Assembly (NCBI GenBank): GCA_016193395.1
Contig: JACPSH010000016.1
Coordinates: 1-64,000, forward strand
Direction of reading: 5' to 3'
Source: Gammaproteobacteria bacterium
GTDB taxonomy: Bacteria; Pseudomonadota; Gammaproteobacteria; Eutrophobiales; Eutrophobiaceae
DNA length: 64,000 nucleotides
Part shown: positions 1-8,054 of the stretch, in pieces
Layout: each line of letters begins with the position of its first letter
How positions within the stretch are numbered: position 1 is the first letter of the stretch
Notes under the pieces: generated by a model
What the model was told of the DNA's origin: nothing
Databases searched by the model: none
The model's input: the letters and a program-made list of their open reading frames with translations, nothing else
Program-made: the position numbers and the translations under genes

Positions 1-1
1 G

Positions 2-343
2 TTGGCGGAGGTCGTGTTCAAGCCTTCATCGAAAGTGACGGCCGCGCGTCTCAAGACCGTTATTCGGAATGCTTTAGATCGGTATGTGGAGGAAGAGCGT
101 GTGCCGGCTTCACTGTTGCACGCGGAAGCGAAGCGGCGGCATGGCAGCAGTTATCAGACGCCGGGATACTATTTGAAACTGTACCGACACCGTGGCGGGT
201 TCACCCAGGCCCGGCTGGCGCGAAAGGGCGGGATGCTGCAGCATCATATTTCGGAAATGGAACACAACCGGCGCCCTATCGGGAAAACGCTCGCGCGGAA
301 GGTTGCGCGGATTCTGAATTGCGATTACCGGCGCCTCTTGTAA
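2..343 (+). CDS. XRE-type helix-turn-helix protein, 5' end cut by window
   Basis: The C-terminal half (about residues 60-113) has the Xre/Cro pattern: RGGFTQARLARKGGM, then HHISEMEHNRRPIG, then a short helix ending in DYRRLL. Proteins of this type act as cytoplasmic repressors or antitoxins, often as the HigA-like partner of a toxin encoded just upstream, but the upstream side lies outside the window. The frame is open to base 2, where a TTG could serve as start, so the true N-terminus may be missing. It sits beside a hydrolase-caspase gene and several toxin-antitoxin genes, which fits an accessory locus. The DNA-binding fold is fairly certain; the target and partner are unknown. Confidence 0.7.
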   Translation: MAEVVFKPSSKVTAARLKTVIRNALDRYVEEERVPASLLHAEAKRRHGSSYQTPGYYLKLYRHRGGFTQARLARKGGMLQHHISEMEHNRRPIGKTLARKVARILNCDYRRLL

Positions 344-387
344 TTGCAGCCCGTCGCCCCGGAATCTGCGAAGCCGCTCTAGCTTTT

Positions 388-626
388 CGTCACCCCGGAA
401 GTTGCCCCGGACTCGATCCGGGGTCGTTTCCGGTACGACGGAACAATGGCATCACCCTTTTGTAGGATATTTCCGGCCCCCTCAAGCGCGCACACTCTTC
501 CCGTCACGTTTCATTCCGACCAACGGCGGGATCGCTAAAGCCGCGCTCCCCGAGACACCGTGGATTCCGGACAACCCCCCGGCCTGCGCCGGGGCTAAAG
601 GCTCACTCGCGGTTTCCGGAATGACA
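388..626. repeat. Class A dispersed palindromic repeats (two units)
   Basis: The 308-base gap between the HTH gene and the caspase gene holds no convincing gene. Unit one (388-441) contains the inverted pair CCCCGGA/TCCGGGG (405-411 and 417-423) and ends in TTTCCGGTACGACGG. Unit two (560-626) runs from TGGATTCCGG to TTTCCGGAATGAC. Related units recur at 2451-2745, 5691-5797, 7914-8014, 11701-11757, 14156-14294, 18205-18333 and 32331-32372. Confidence 0.8.
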
Positions 627-651
627 CAACACTTTTCCGGATGGAGGTTTT

Positions 652-2433
652 ATGCCGAAGAAGAAACTGAAAATCCTGGGCGTGCACGGCTTGGGCGATC
701 ACAGAAACAGCACCTGGAAGCAGGACTGGCAGACGGCCGTGATCAAGGCATTTCCCGGGCAGGACAACATCGATCTCGAATTCGAGTTCCTGAGCTACGA
801 CCACATTTTCGAGAACGTGGACATCTCGGCGTGGGAGGCCATGCAGGCGGTTTGGAAGCTGGCGCAAAGCGGCGTCAGCACGGCCCTCGGCGGCCGGCGC
901 GGCGTGCTCGGCGACGTCTCGGATCAGGTGAAGTGGACCGCGGGTTATGTCGTCGCCTGGCTCGAGGACGAGGAGTTCAAGCGCAAGACACGCGCGCTCG
1001 TGCTCGAGTCGCTGGTCGACAAGCAGCCGGATGTCGTTCTCGCCCACAGCCTCGGTTCGCTCATTACCTATAACGCATTTACCCACCAGGACGCCGCGCG
1101 TCCCCGGGTTGCCGCCGCGCTCCGCAACGCGCGCTACGTCTCGCTCGGGTCGCAGATCGGCAACGCCTTCGTCATTCGCAACCTGAGCGCGGGCCGCATC
1201 GTGCCGCTGCCGGTGAAGTACTGGTACCACCTCTACAACGAGGAGGACGACGTGTTCACCGCGCCCATCAAGCTATGGGACGCAAGCAATTTCCGGCAAG
1301 TGGACACTTACTTCGACATCGACGGCTTCGCCGATCACTCCCCGGTCGAGTACCTGAAGCACCGGAACACGATCGAGAGCGTGTGGCGGCCGGTGGCGGA
1401 ACTGCGCCTCGCCCGGGGGGTGCGTGCCTTCGGTTCGGAGCGGGTTGCGGGCCGGCGCCGGCCGGCGGCAGTTCGGGAGCCGGGCCGGCAGGCAAAGCGC
1501 GCGCTGCTCGTCGGCATCAACCAGTATCCGCATGAGCAGGATCGGCTGGAGGGATGCGTCAACGATGTATTCCGGATGAGTTCGGTGCTGCAGGAGTGCA
1601 GCTTCGCGCCGGCAAGCATCCGCGTCTGCCTGGATGAGCGGGCCACCACGGCCGGGATCACGGAGCGGCTCAAGTGGCTGCTGGACGATCCGCGTCCCGG
1701 TGATGAGCGCGTGTTCTTCTACAGCGGCCATGGCGCGACGATCCCCGAATATGGCGAGGACTTCGAGCCGGACCGCAAGACCGAGACGCTCGTGCCGTGG
1801 GACTTCGACTGGACACCCGAGCGGGCGATCGTGGACGACCAGATCTTCAGCCTCTACAGCCAGCTTCCCTACAACATGCGCTTCGCCATGATCCTCGACT
1901 GCTGCCATTCCGGCGGCATGCACCGGCAGGGCGGGGCGAAGGTGCGCGGGCTGAACCCGCCGGATGACATCCGCCACCGCGAGCTCGAGTGGAACAGGCA
2001 AACAAACATGTGGGTACCGCGGGGTTTCAAGCCGCTGAACCGGAGGTTCTCGTCGGATGACAAGGCGAGCAAGCGCTATTTCGGCGACAAGGGGGCGTCC
2101 ACCCGCATCGGCCGGGCATCGCTGCTGCGTGCGCAGCCGGAGCGTGAGTACCGGCAGGCGAAACGGCGCGAAGGCATCGTCGGGCCGTACCTGCCGCTCA
2201 TCATCGAGGCCTGCGCGGAGAAAGAATTTTCCTACGAATACCGGGATGGCGCGACGAGCTACGGCGCATTCACTTACGCGCTGACAAAGCGGCTGCGCGA
2301 GCAGAAGCGCATCAGCTTCGAGCGTCTGGTAAAAGAAACGGGAGATGAACTCGACTATCTCAATTACAAGCAGCGCCCGCAGATCCTCGGGCCGAAATCC
2401 GTGTTGTCCGCGCGCGTGCCGTGGAGGGATTGA
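652..2433 (+). CDS. Alpha/beta-hydrolase-caspase (peptidase C14) fusion protein
   Basis: This 593-residue protein has two recognisable halves. The N-terminal half (about 1-240) starts with ILGVHGLGDHR and has the nucleophile elbow AHSLGS around Ser133, as in serine alpha/beta hydrolases. The C-terminal half (about 280-590) is caspase-like. It opens with RALLVGINQYP, has the catalytic His in FYSGHGA (His360) and the catalytic Cys in ILDCCHSGGM (Cys418), and ends with the GAFTYALTKRLRE and RPQILGP segments typical of bacterial C14 proteins. No signal peptide or membrane segment is seen, so it should be cytoplasmic. Bacterial caspases are often proteolytic effectors in defence or cell-death systems. 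That role is inferred here from the architecture and from the toxin-antitoxin neighbours. Class A repeats flank it on both sides. Confidence 0.85.
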   Translation: MPKKKLKILGVHGLGDHRNSTWKQDWQTAVIKAFPGQDNIDLEFEFLSYDHIFENVDISAWEAMQAVWKLAQSGVSTALGGRRGVLGDVSDQVKWTAGYVVAWLEDEEFKRKTRALVLESLVDKQPDVVLAHSLGSLITYNAFTHQDAARPRVAAALRNARYVSLGSQIGNAFVIRNLSAGRIVPLPVKYWYHLYNEEDDVFTAPIKLWDASNFRQVDTYFDIDGFADHSPVEYLKHRNTIESVWRPVAELRLARGVRAFGSERVAGRRRPAAVREPGRQAKRALLVGINQYPHEQDRLEGCVNDVFRMSSVLQECSFAPASIRVCLDERATTAGITERLKWLLDDPRPGDERVFFYSGHGATIPEYGEDFEPDRKTETLVPWDFDWTPERAIVDDQIFSLYSQLPYNMRFAMILDCCHSGGMHRQGGAKVRGLNPPDDIRHRELEWNRQTNMWVPRGFKPLNRRFSSDDKASKRYFGDKGASTRIGRASLLRAQPEREYRQAKRREGIVGPYLPLIIEACAEKEFSYEYRDGATSYGAFTYALTKRLREQKRISFERLVKETGDELDYLNYKQRPQILGPKSVLSARVPWRD

Positions 2434-2450
2434 GGAAACAACGGAAAAAC

Positions 2451-2745
2451 ATGGCCGTCATTCCGGGCGAGTTCCGCGCGAGCGGCGGGAAGCCCGGGAT
2501 CCAGGTGCGACGCGCATTCCTTGCTTGATCCGTCAGCCCGGCCAAGGACGGCAGGTCTCACGCTCGTCACCCCGGAATCTGCAACGCAGATGTCCGGGGT
2601 CCATTTTTCCTGGCCGTACAATGGATGCCGGACAACGGCGCAGCCTGCCCCGGACTTGATCCGGGGCCGTTTCCGGCATGACGGAAAAAACATGGCCGTC
2701 ATTCCGGGCGAGGCCGCATAGCGGCCGCGAGCCGGAATCCAGCCT
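2451..2745. repeat. Class A dispersed repeats (several units)
   Basis: The 389-base gap after the caspase gene contains at least three units: 2454-2505 (GTCATTCCGGG to CCCGGGATCCAGG), 2564-2685 (includes CCCCGGACTTGATCCGGGG) and 2694-2745 (GTCATTCCGGG to GCCGGAATCCAGCC). Short ORFs here are products of the repeats. The remaining bases before the next gene hold its promoter region. Confidence 0.8.
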
Positions 2746-2774
2746 TGGCTCGGCCTCCGCATATCAACAAGTTA

Positions 2775-2802
2775 TATAATTATGGGTTTACGGTAATCCA
2801 TA
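2775..2802 (+). promoter_or_regulatory. -10 box and candidate operator for the VapBC-like pair
   Basis: A perfect TATAAT lies at 2775-2780 in an unusually AT-rich stretch. An imperfect palindrome (TATGG...CCATA, 8 of 11 positions symmetric) follows at 2781-2802, about 20 bases before the antitoxin ATG. A palindrome next to the -10 box is the usual arrangement for autoregulated toxin-antitoxin operons. No clear -35 box is visible. Confidence 0.45.
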
Positions 2803-2822
2803 AATATGCTTAACTGGCTGTC

Positions 2823-3095
2823 ATGAAGACGACGGTGGAACTGTCGGATGAGCTGTTTCGAAAGGCCAAGGCGATCGCGGCGCTGCGTGGCCGCAAGCTC
2901 AAGGATCTGATCGAGGAAGGGCTGCGCCTGGTGATCGAAGGTCCGGCGGCGGGCGCGCGCGGATCGGAGCAATACCCGAGTCTGCACGATCTCATGAAGG
3001 ACTACCTGGGCGTTGCGGATTCCGGGGTCGACGATCTCGCGAGCAACCCAAGACACATGGATGGTTTCGGGCGTGACACTTCGGGCGATCGTTGA
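2823..3095 (+). CDS. Antitoxin of a VapBC-like pair
   Basis: This 90-residue protein begins MKTTVELSDELFRKAKAIA, a typical ribbon-helix-helix start, followed by the charged helix GRKLKDLIEEGLRLVI. The C-terminal half is poorly conserved and probably binds the toxin. Its end overlaps the start of the PIN toxin gene by 35 bases, a translationally coupled antitoxin-toxin arrangement. It should neutralise the PIN nuclease and repress its own promoter through the palindrome upstream. The assignment rests on the RHH pattern and the PIN neighbour. Confidence 0.75.
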   Translation: MKTTVELSDELFRKAKAIAALRGRKLKDLIEEGLRLVIEGPAAGARGSEQYPSLHDLMKDYLGVADSGVDDLASNPRHMDGFGRDTSGDR

Positions 3096-3495
3096 TACCG
3101 GTCCCCTCGTCGCCTACCTCGACAGGGCGGAAAAACATCACGTCTGGGCAGCCGCGCAGATTCGCAAACTCGCAATTCCGTTGCTTGTCTGCGAACCGGT
3201 GCTGGCCGAAGCGCACTATCTGCTTTCGCGTCTCCCCGAGGCCCGCGATGCCCTGTTTGCATTGTTGCAGAACGGCGCGCTCAAAATCGCCTTCCGCCCC
3301 GGCGAGCATGTGAGCGAACTTCGAACGCTGCTGCGGAAGCATGGCGATCGGCCGATGTCCTATGCCGATGCCTGCATCGTGCGCATGGCGGAAATTCACA
3401 ACGGCCACGCGGTGTTCACGCTGGACGCGGATCTCGCGATCTACCGCAAGCACGGACGGGAACCGCTCGCGCTGATCGCGCCTCAGAGGGAATGA
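3061..3495 (+). CDS. PIN-domain ribonuclease toxin (VapC-like)
   Basis: This 144-residue protein has the PIN acidic set: Asp12 in AIVDTGPLVAYLD, Glu50 in VLAEAHYLL, Asp103 in MSYADACIV and Asp122/124 in LDADLAIY. Such toxins are Mg-dependent endoribonucleases held inactive by the cognate antitoxin. ATG 3061 was chosen because it lies just before the conserved first strand; the frame is open upstream to a TTG at 3013, which would add 16 residues with no PIN similarity. The stop overlaps the next ATG in ATGA, coupling it to the HepT remnant. The catalytic residues look intact. Confidence 0.8.
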   Translation: MVSGVTLRAIVDTGPLVAYLDRAEKHHVWAAAQIRKLAIPLLVCEPVLAEAHYLLSRLPEARDALFALLQNGALKIAFRPGEHVSELRTLLRKHGDRPMSYADACIVRMAEIHNGHAVFTLDADLAIYRKHGREPLALIAPQRE

Positions 3496-3650
3496 CAACG
3501 GCGCATCCTGGCGTTTCCTGGCAGAAGATCGGAAGCATGCGCAACGTCCTGGCGCACCCGCATGGGCTCGTCGCCTACGAAATCGTGTACGAGACTGTTG
3601 CCGACGAACTGCCCGTGTTGCTGAAGAAGCTGGAAAAGCGGCGGGTTTGA
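3492..3650 (+). pseudogene. Truncated HepT-like (DUF86, HEPN) toxin remnant
   Basis: This 52-codon frame starts within the ATGA overlap with the PIN gene. It reads like the C-terminal half of HepT-type ribonucleases: W-x2-I-GSMRNVLAHPHG, then VYETVADELPVLLKKLE. The HEPN signature R-N-x3-H is present (Arg17, Asn18, His22), but the usual Tyr two residues on is His24. Full HepT proteins are about 110-140 residues, so the N-terminal helices are absent, and no MntA-type antitoxin is adjacent. It is either a decayed remnant or a minimal peptide kept by coupling to the PIN gene. The GGDEF gene starts 4 bases after its stop. Confidence 0.6.
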
Positions 3651-3654
3651 ATCC

Positions 3655-4887
3655 ATGAGCTGGTACGCGCTCCGACGCCTGACTTTTCCCGCGCTGCTCT
3701 TCCTCGGCGCGGCAATCGGCCTGCGTTCGGTCTCGGCACTCTCGTCCCCCTACCAGTTGCTGCTCAACTGGCTGCCGATCGTCACTTTCGGCGGCGCCAT
3801 CGCGCTCAGCGTGTATTTCAACAACGCCCGGCGCTTCACCGGGGCGTTGCTGTTGCTGGTTATGTATCTCGTCATCCAGTCGCAGCTCCAGGTGCCGCTC
3901 GAGGATCCGCGGGCTCTCGTCATTTACTCCATGCTGAGCATCGCCGTGCCGGTGGTAGGCGCGCTGGTGCTCTTCATGCACGAGCCGGCGCTCAAGGGCC
4001 GCAACGGCATGCTGCTCGCTTCACTCATGCCGCTGCTGGTCGTGTCGGGATGGTTGGTGCAGCAGTTCTACTCCGGGCCGGCCGCGGCCTTCGTCGAGGC
4101 ATGGCTGCCGATCCGCGGTCTGCCCGGCTCCATGCTGTCGCTGGCGGCGATCGGCTGCTTCGCGCTCGTCATTGCGGCGGCGTTCTGGATCCTGGTCGAG
4201 CGGGACGACGAGAACGCGGCCGCGATCCTGGGCTCGATGCTGTTCGCGATGATCACGCTCGCGCATCTCGGCCGGCCGAAGATCTCGGCGATCATGCTGG
4301 GCGCGGCGGGATTGAGCCAGATCGCGAGTCTCGTGCGCAGTTCCTTCGACATGGCGTTCTGCGACGAGTTGACCGGACTGCTCGGCCGGCGCGCGTTCAA
4401 CGACCGCCTGAAGTCGCTCGGCCGGCGCTACGCGATCGCGATGGTGGACGTGGATCACTTCAAGCAGTTCAACGATACCTACGGGCATGACGTGGGCGAC
4501 GACGTGCTGAAGATGGTGGCGCGGCAGATCGACCGCGTGCGGGGCGGCGGGACGGCCTACCGGTACGGCGGCGAGGAGTTCAGCGTGATTTTCCCGGGCA
4601 AGGACGCCGACCACTGCGAAGCGTTTTTGGAGGAGATCCGCCGGAACGTGGAACGCTACCACCTGGCGCTGCGCGACACGAAGAAGCGCGAGATACCGGA
4701 AAAGGAAGCGCAGCGGCGACGTGGCCGGCGCGTGAAGGGCCGCGGGGAGCAGTCCGTCTCGGTGACGATCAGCATCGGGCTCGCCGAACCGGACGACACA
4801 CATGCGATGCCCGAGGACGTGGTCAAGGCGGCGGACGAGGCCCTCTACCGGGCGAAGCAGTCGGGCAGGAACCAGATCGCGTATTGA
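3655..4887 (+). CDS. Membrane-bound diguanylate cyclase (GGDEF)
   Basis: This 410-residue protein has about seven hydrophobic segments in residues 1-235, then a GGDEF domain beginning near FCDELTGLLGRRAF. The signature is GGEEF at 305-309, with metal and substrate residues in MVDVDHFKQFNDTYGH. Such proteins make cyclic di-GMP at the inner membrane in response to an unknown signal. The product-inhibition motif RxxD expected upstream of the signature reads RGGG, so feedback inhibition is probably absent. A basic insertion (KKREIPEKEAQRRRGRR) precedes the last strands. It starts 4 bases after the HepT remnant, which may be chance. Confidence 0.88.
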   Translation: MSWYALRRLTFPALLFLGAAIGLRSVSALSSPYQLLLNWLPIVTFGGAIALSVYFNNARRFTGALLLLVMYLVIQSQLQVPLEDPRALVIYSMLSIAVPVVGALVLFMHEPALKGRNGMLLASLMPLLVVSGWLVQQFYSGPAAAFVEAWLPIRGLPGSMLSLAAIGCFALVIAAAFWILVERDDENAAAILGSMLFAMITLAHLGRPKISAIMLGAAGLSQIASLVRSSFDMAFCDELTGLLGRRAFNDRLKSLGRRYAIAMVDVDHFKQFNDTYGHDVGDDVLKMVARQIDRVRGGGTAYRYGGEEFSVIFPGKDADHCEAFLEEIRRNVERYHLALRDTKKREIPEKEAQRRRGRRVKGRGEQSVSVTISIGLAEPDDTHAMPEDVVKAADEALYRAKQSGRNQIAY

Positions 4888-4941
4888 TCTGTCGCGCTGC
4901 CGCTCATACGAACTGCTGGCCGAGGCGTGGGAGTGAGGACG

Positions 4942-5382
4942 TCAGCGCCGTGCGGCGTGAACCTTCCGGCGGCGGGGTTCCTGGACTTGGTCCTTCGGCG
5001 CCATCCGGATCCGGGCGCGCAACCAGGCGGCGAACTCCTCCAGGGATAGACGGCCCTCCGCGAGCGCGAGGTACTGCGGATAAAGTTCGAGGTCAGTCGC
5101 CTCGAGTCGGCCATCGTTCATGCGGATGAACGCTTCGCAGGCTACTGCCGCGGTGCGCTTGTTTCCGTCCACGAAGGGAGGGTTGCGAGCGAGGCCGAAG
5201 GCCAGCGTTGCGGCGAGGTCCGCGAGGTCCAGCGCCGGGTCGCCGTAGGCAAATAGCTGCTGCGGCCGGGCCAGCGCTGATTCGAACAGGTTTTCATCGC
5301 GCACGCCGACGCTGCCGCCATGTTCGGCGATCTGGCGATCATGCATCGCCAGGACGCACTTCTTCGCGAGCCAGACGATCAC
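4942..5382 (-). CDS. Doc/Fic-family toxin with altered catalytic motif
   Basis: This 146-residue protein matches death-on-curing proteins: SVGVRDENLFESALARPQ, then ALDLADLAATLAFGLA, then the Fic loop. Doc proteins inactivate EF-Tu by phosphorylation, using an H-P-F-x-D-G-N-K-R loop. Here the loop reads NPPFVDGNKRT (residues 67-77), so the catalytic His is Pro68, a single-base change (CAT/CAC to CCT/CCC class). The rest of the loop is intact. The start is a GTG 10 bases after the AbrB-type antitoxin stop, in the same operon. It may be an inactive toxin; the fold assignment is secure. Confidence 0.85.
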   Translation of the reverse strand: MIVWLAKKCVLAMHDRQIAEHGGSVGVRDENLFESALARPQQLFAYGDPALDLADLAATLAFGLARNPPFVDGNKRTAAVACEAFIRMNDGRLEATDLELYPQYLALAEGRLSLEEFAAWLRARIRMAPKDQVQEPRRRKVHAARR

Positions 5383-5392
5383 TTGGAGCGAC

Positions 5393-5617
5393 TCAACTGT
5401 CCGCGAGCTTGCGCAGCAGATCGCGGCGCTCGCGCATCACCTGCTCCGCGATTTTCATCTGCCTGTCGAACTCCGGGTCATAGGGCATCAGCTTGATGCC
5501 GTCCGGCAGTTCAGCGGCGTACAGCGAATCGCCCTTGTCCACGCGCAGCCTGGTGAGCAGCTCCCTGGGGAGTATGACCCCCGCGGAATTGCCGATGGTG
5601 GTGATCTTCAGCTTCAT
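5393..5617 (-). CDS. AbrB/MazE-like antitoxin of the Doc pair
   Basis: This 74-residue protein begins MKLKITTIGNSAGVILPREL, the swapped-hairpin AbrB fold, followed by a DKGD-type turn and a charged C-terminal helix (DPEFDRQMKIAEQVMRERR) likely to bind the toxin. It is first in an antitoxin-toxin operon with the Doc gene. AGGAG lies 8 bases before the ATG. AbrB-type antitoxins are common partners of Doc toxins and usually repress their own promoter. Confidence 0.85.
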   Translation of the reverse strand: MKLKITTIGNSAGVILPRELLTRLRVDKGDSLYAAELPDGIKLMPYDPEFDRQMKIAEQVMRERRDLLRKLADS

Positions 5618-5640
5618 GATTGTTCTCCTGATTCTGGCGC

Positions 5641-5646
5641 ATTATA
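5641..5646 (-). promoter_or_regulatory. -10 box of the AbrB-Doc operon
   Basis: On the minus strand this reads TATAAT, 24 bases before the antitoxin ATG, inside an AT-rich island (5641-5660) in otherwise GC-rich DNA. Overlapping TTAT/ATAA half-sites around TACGTA could be the antitoxin operator. No good -35 box is visible. Confidence 0.5.
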
Positions 5647-5690
5647 ACATACGTAATAACGCGTGCTAGCCGCACCGTGGACCCCGGAAA

Positions 5691-5797
5691 CGCCTTCGGC
5701 GTTTCCGGGGTGACGAAAGTGCGCGGCCTTAGGCGTTTCCGGGGTGACGAAAGTGCGCGGCCTTAGGCGTTTACGGGATGACGAACGTGCGACCTTG
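5691..5797. repeat. 34-base tandem repeat with class A core
   Basis: Two exact 34-base units (5698-5731 and 5732-5765), each containing GTTTCCGGGGTGACGAAAGT, are followed by a diverged third copy (5766-5797). The GTTTCCGGGGTGAC core matches the ends of the class A palindromes. It lies between the M13 peptidase stop and the AbrB promoter. Confidence 0.85.
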
Positions 5798-5818
5798 CCG
5801 CGGTGACGAGGGGAAGAC

Positions 5819-7864
5819 CTACCAGATCGTGACGCGCTGCTCCGGTGTCCGCCACATCGCGTCGCCTTCCTGCACACCGAAGGCCTCGAAGAAGGCGGGT
5901 TGGTTCACCAGCGGGGCGACGCCGCGCACCGACGGCGGCGAGTGCGGATCGATCTTCACCCGGCGGATCGCTTCGTTCTCGCGCATCTTGCCGCGCCAGA
6001 CCTGCGCCCAGCCCATGAACAGCCGCTGCTGTCCCGTGAGCGCGTCGATCACCGGCGCATCCTTCCCGTCGAGCGAGAGCAGGTAGGCCTTCACCGCGAT
6101 CGCCAGCCCGGAGTTGTCGGCGATGTTCTCGCCGAGCGTCAGTTCGCCGTTGATGTGGTAGCCCGGCACCGGCTCGTAGGCGGTGTACTGTTCGATCAGC
6201 ACGCGCGTCTTCGCCTCGAATTTCTCGTGATCCTCCTCCGACCACCAGTCACGCAGGTTGCCGTCGCCGTCGTACTGGCTGCCTTCGTCGTCGAAGCCGT
6301 GGCTGATCTCGTGCCCGATTACCGCGCCGATCCCGCCGTAGTTGACGGCGTCGTCCGCCGCGGCGTTGAAGAACGGCGGCTGCAGGATGGCGGCGGGGAA
6401 CACGATCTCGTTCAGCTCCGGGTTGTAGTAGGCGTTCACGGTTTGCGGCGTCATGCCCCACTCTTCGCGATCGATGGGCTGGCCGAGCTTGTTGATGTTG
6501 CGCTGGTATTCGAAGCGCTGCGCGCGCTGGATGTTGCCGACCAGGTCATCAGCGGCGGTCGCCAGCGTGGAATAGTCGCGCCATTTCACCGGGTAGCCGA
6601 TCTTGGTGCGGAAACTGGCGAGTTTCGCCTGCGCCTCCTTCTTCGTGTCAGCGCTCATCCACTCGAGCGTGTCGATGCTCTGCTGGTAGGCTTTCATCAG
6701 GTTGGCGACGAGCTGCTCCATGCGGGCCTTGCTTTGCGGAGGAAAATACTTCGCCACGTACAGCTTGCCGAGCCCCTCGCCGATGGACTGCTCCACGACG
6801 TCCACGCCACGCTTCCAGCGCGGCCGGTTCTCGGGCACGCCGCGCAGCGCGGTGCCGTAGAATGCAAAGTCCTCGTCGACGAACTTCTTCGACAGGTAGG
6901 CGGCGTAGTCGGACAGCAGGTGCCAGCGGAAATACGCCTTCCACACCGGCAGCGGCATGTTGTTGAGCGCCTCGTTGAAGCCGGTGATGTAGCTCGGCTG
7001 GCTGACAATCAGGTAATCGACCTTGCCTTCAATGGCGGCGCCGGCGAGGAAAGCCTGCCAGTCATAGCCCGGTGCGAGCCCGGTAAGCTTGCCGAGTTCG
7101 AACTTGTTGTAGACCTTCTGCGGATCGCGGTTCTCGACCTTGGTCCATTGCGCCTTCGCGAGCGCGGTTTCCAGCTCCACGATCGCCTGGGCATTCGCCG
7201 TGGCGTCGGCATCGCCGGCCAGCCGAAGCATCAGAGCGACGTGTCCACGGTAGTGGTCCAGCGCATCGCGGAGCTTTACGTCATCGGCGAGCAGGTAGTA
7301 ATCGCGATCCGGCAGGCCAAGCCCACTCTGGGTGAGATCGACGACGTACTTCGTGGATTCCTTGTTGTCCTGGTGCACGATGGGCACATAGGGCGTGGAG
7401 ACGCCCATCGCGGCGAGGTGCGCGATCAGCGCGGGGATTTCGCTCCTGTCTTCTATCGCATCGATGCGCGCGAAATCCTCCGCCAGTGGCGAAAGGCCCA
7501 GTGCCTCAATCTTCGCCTCGTCCATGAAGCTCGCGTATAAATCACCGATTTTCTGCGCCTCGCTGCCCGGGGTGCGGGCGGGATCGTTCGCGGCGGTTTC
7601 GATCAGATCGCGCAGCGCGCCCTGCGCGTCCTCGTCCAGCTTGGTGAAGGAACCCCAGACCGCCTTGTCCGCGGGGATCTCGGTTGTGTCCAGCCACCTG
7701 CCGTTGACGTGCCGGTAGAAATCATTCTGTGCGCGCACGCTCTTGTCGAGATTCTGCGTCTCGATGCCGGAGGTGAGCCCGGCCGCTTCTCTGTTTATGT
7801 TTTGTGTGCAGGCGGTGGTCAGGGTCATGGCGATGGCGATGGCGGCTATCCAGTTGCGGATCAC
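5819..7864 (-). CDS. M13-family zinc metallopeptidase lipoprotein (PepO/neprilysin-like)
   Basis: The predicted protein has 681 residues. The GTG at 7864 was chosen because it gives a lipoprotein signal peptide (IRNWIAAIAIAMTLTTAC, Cys at the lipobox); upstream codons fall in a class A repeat. Family marks are the substrate-binding NAYYNPELNEIVFPAAI segment, the zinc site H518-E-I-S-H522 followed by GFDDEGSQYDGDGN, and the third ligand in GENIADNSGL. The C-terminus ends in TIW, close to the usual CxVW end. It probably degrades peptides in the periplasm, attached to a membrane. It appears monocistronic. Confidence 0.93.
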   Translation of the reverse strand: MIRNWIAAIAIAMTLTTACTQNINREAAGLTSGIETQNLDKSVRAQNDFYRHVNGRWLDTTEIPADKAVWGSFTKLDEDAQGALRDLIETAANDPARTPGSEAQKIGDLYASFMDEAKIEALGLSPLAEDFARIDAIEDRSEIPALIAHLAAMGVSTPYVPIVHQDNKESTKYVVDLTQSGLGLPDRDYYLLADDVKLRDALDHYRGHVALMLRLAGDADATANAQAIVELETALAKAQWTKVENRDPQKVYNKFELGKLTGLAPGYDWQAFLAGAAIEGKVDYLIVSQPSYITGFNEALNNMPLPVWKAYFRWHLLSDYAAYLSKKFVDEDFAFYGTALRGVPENRPRWKRGVDVVEQSIGEGLGKLYVAKYFPPQSKARMEQLVANLMKAYQQSIDTLEWMSADTKKEAQAKLASFRTKIGYPVKWRDYSTLATAADDLVGNIQRAQRFEYQRNINKLGQPIDREEWGMTPQTVNAYYNPELNEIVFPAAILQPPFFNAAADDAVNYGGIGAVIGHEISHGFDDEGSQYDGDGNLRDWWSEEDHEKFEAKTRVLIEQYTAYEPVPGYHINGELTLGENIADNSGLAIAVKAYLLSLDGKDAPVIDALTGQQRLFMGWAQVWRGKMRENEAIRRVKIDPHSPPSVRGVAPLVNQPAFFEAFGVQEGDAMWRTPEQRVTIW

Positions 7865-7913
7865 GATTTGGATACTCCCGTGTCGGAATGGTTCTGGGCC
7901 CTCAGTGTGCTTG

Positions 7914-8014
7914 ACTGGATTCCGGACGCTTCCCCGGCTTCCGCCGGGGTCGGTCCGGAATGACGGTTGAAGGTCGTCATTCCGGAACGGGCGCAGCCCG
8001 CTTCCGGAATCCAG
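7914..8014. repeat. Class A dispersed repeats between M13 peptidase and rhlE
   Basis: Two head-to-head units: 7914-7964 (CTGGATTCCGGA to TCCGGAATGACG) and 7974-8014 (CGTCATTCCGGA to TCCGGAATCCAGG). Each is an imperfect palindrome whose arms share the TTCCGGA core. Confidence 0.85.
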
Positions 8015-8054
8015 GCACGACGAAATTTCCCGCGTCTCGCCGCAAGGAGCACGC

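Noticed and set aside
5691-5797. 34-base tandem repeat as a possible CRISPR
   Set aside because: The units are directly adjacent with no spacers, and no cas genes are present.
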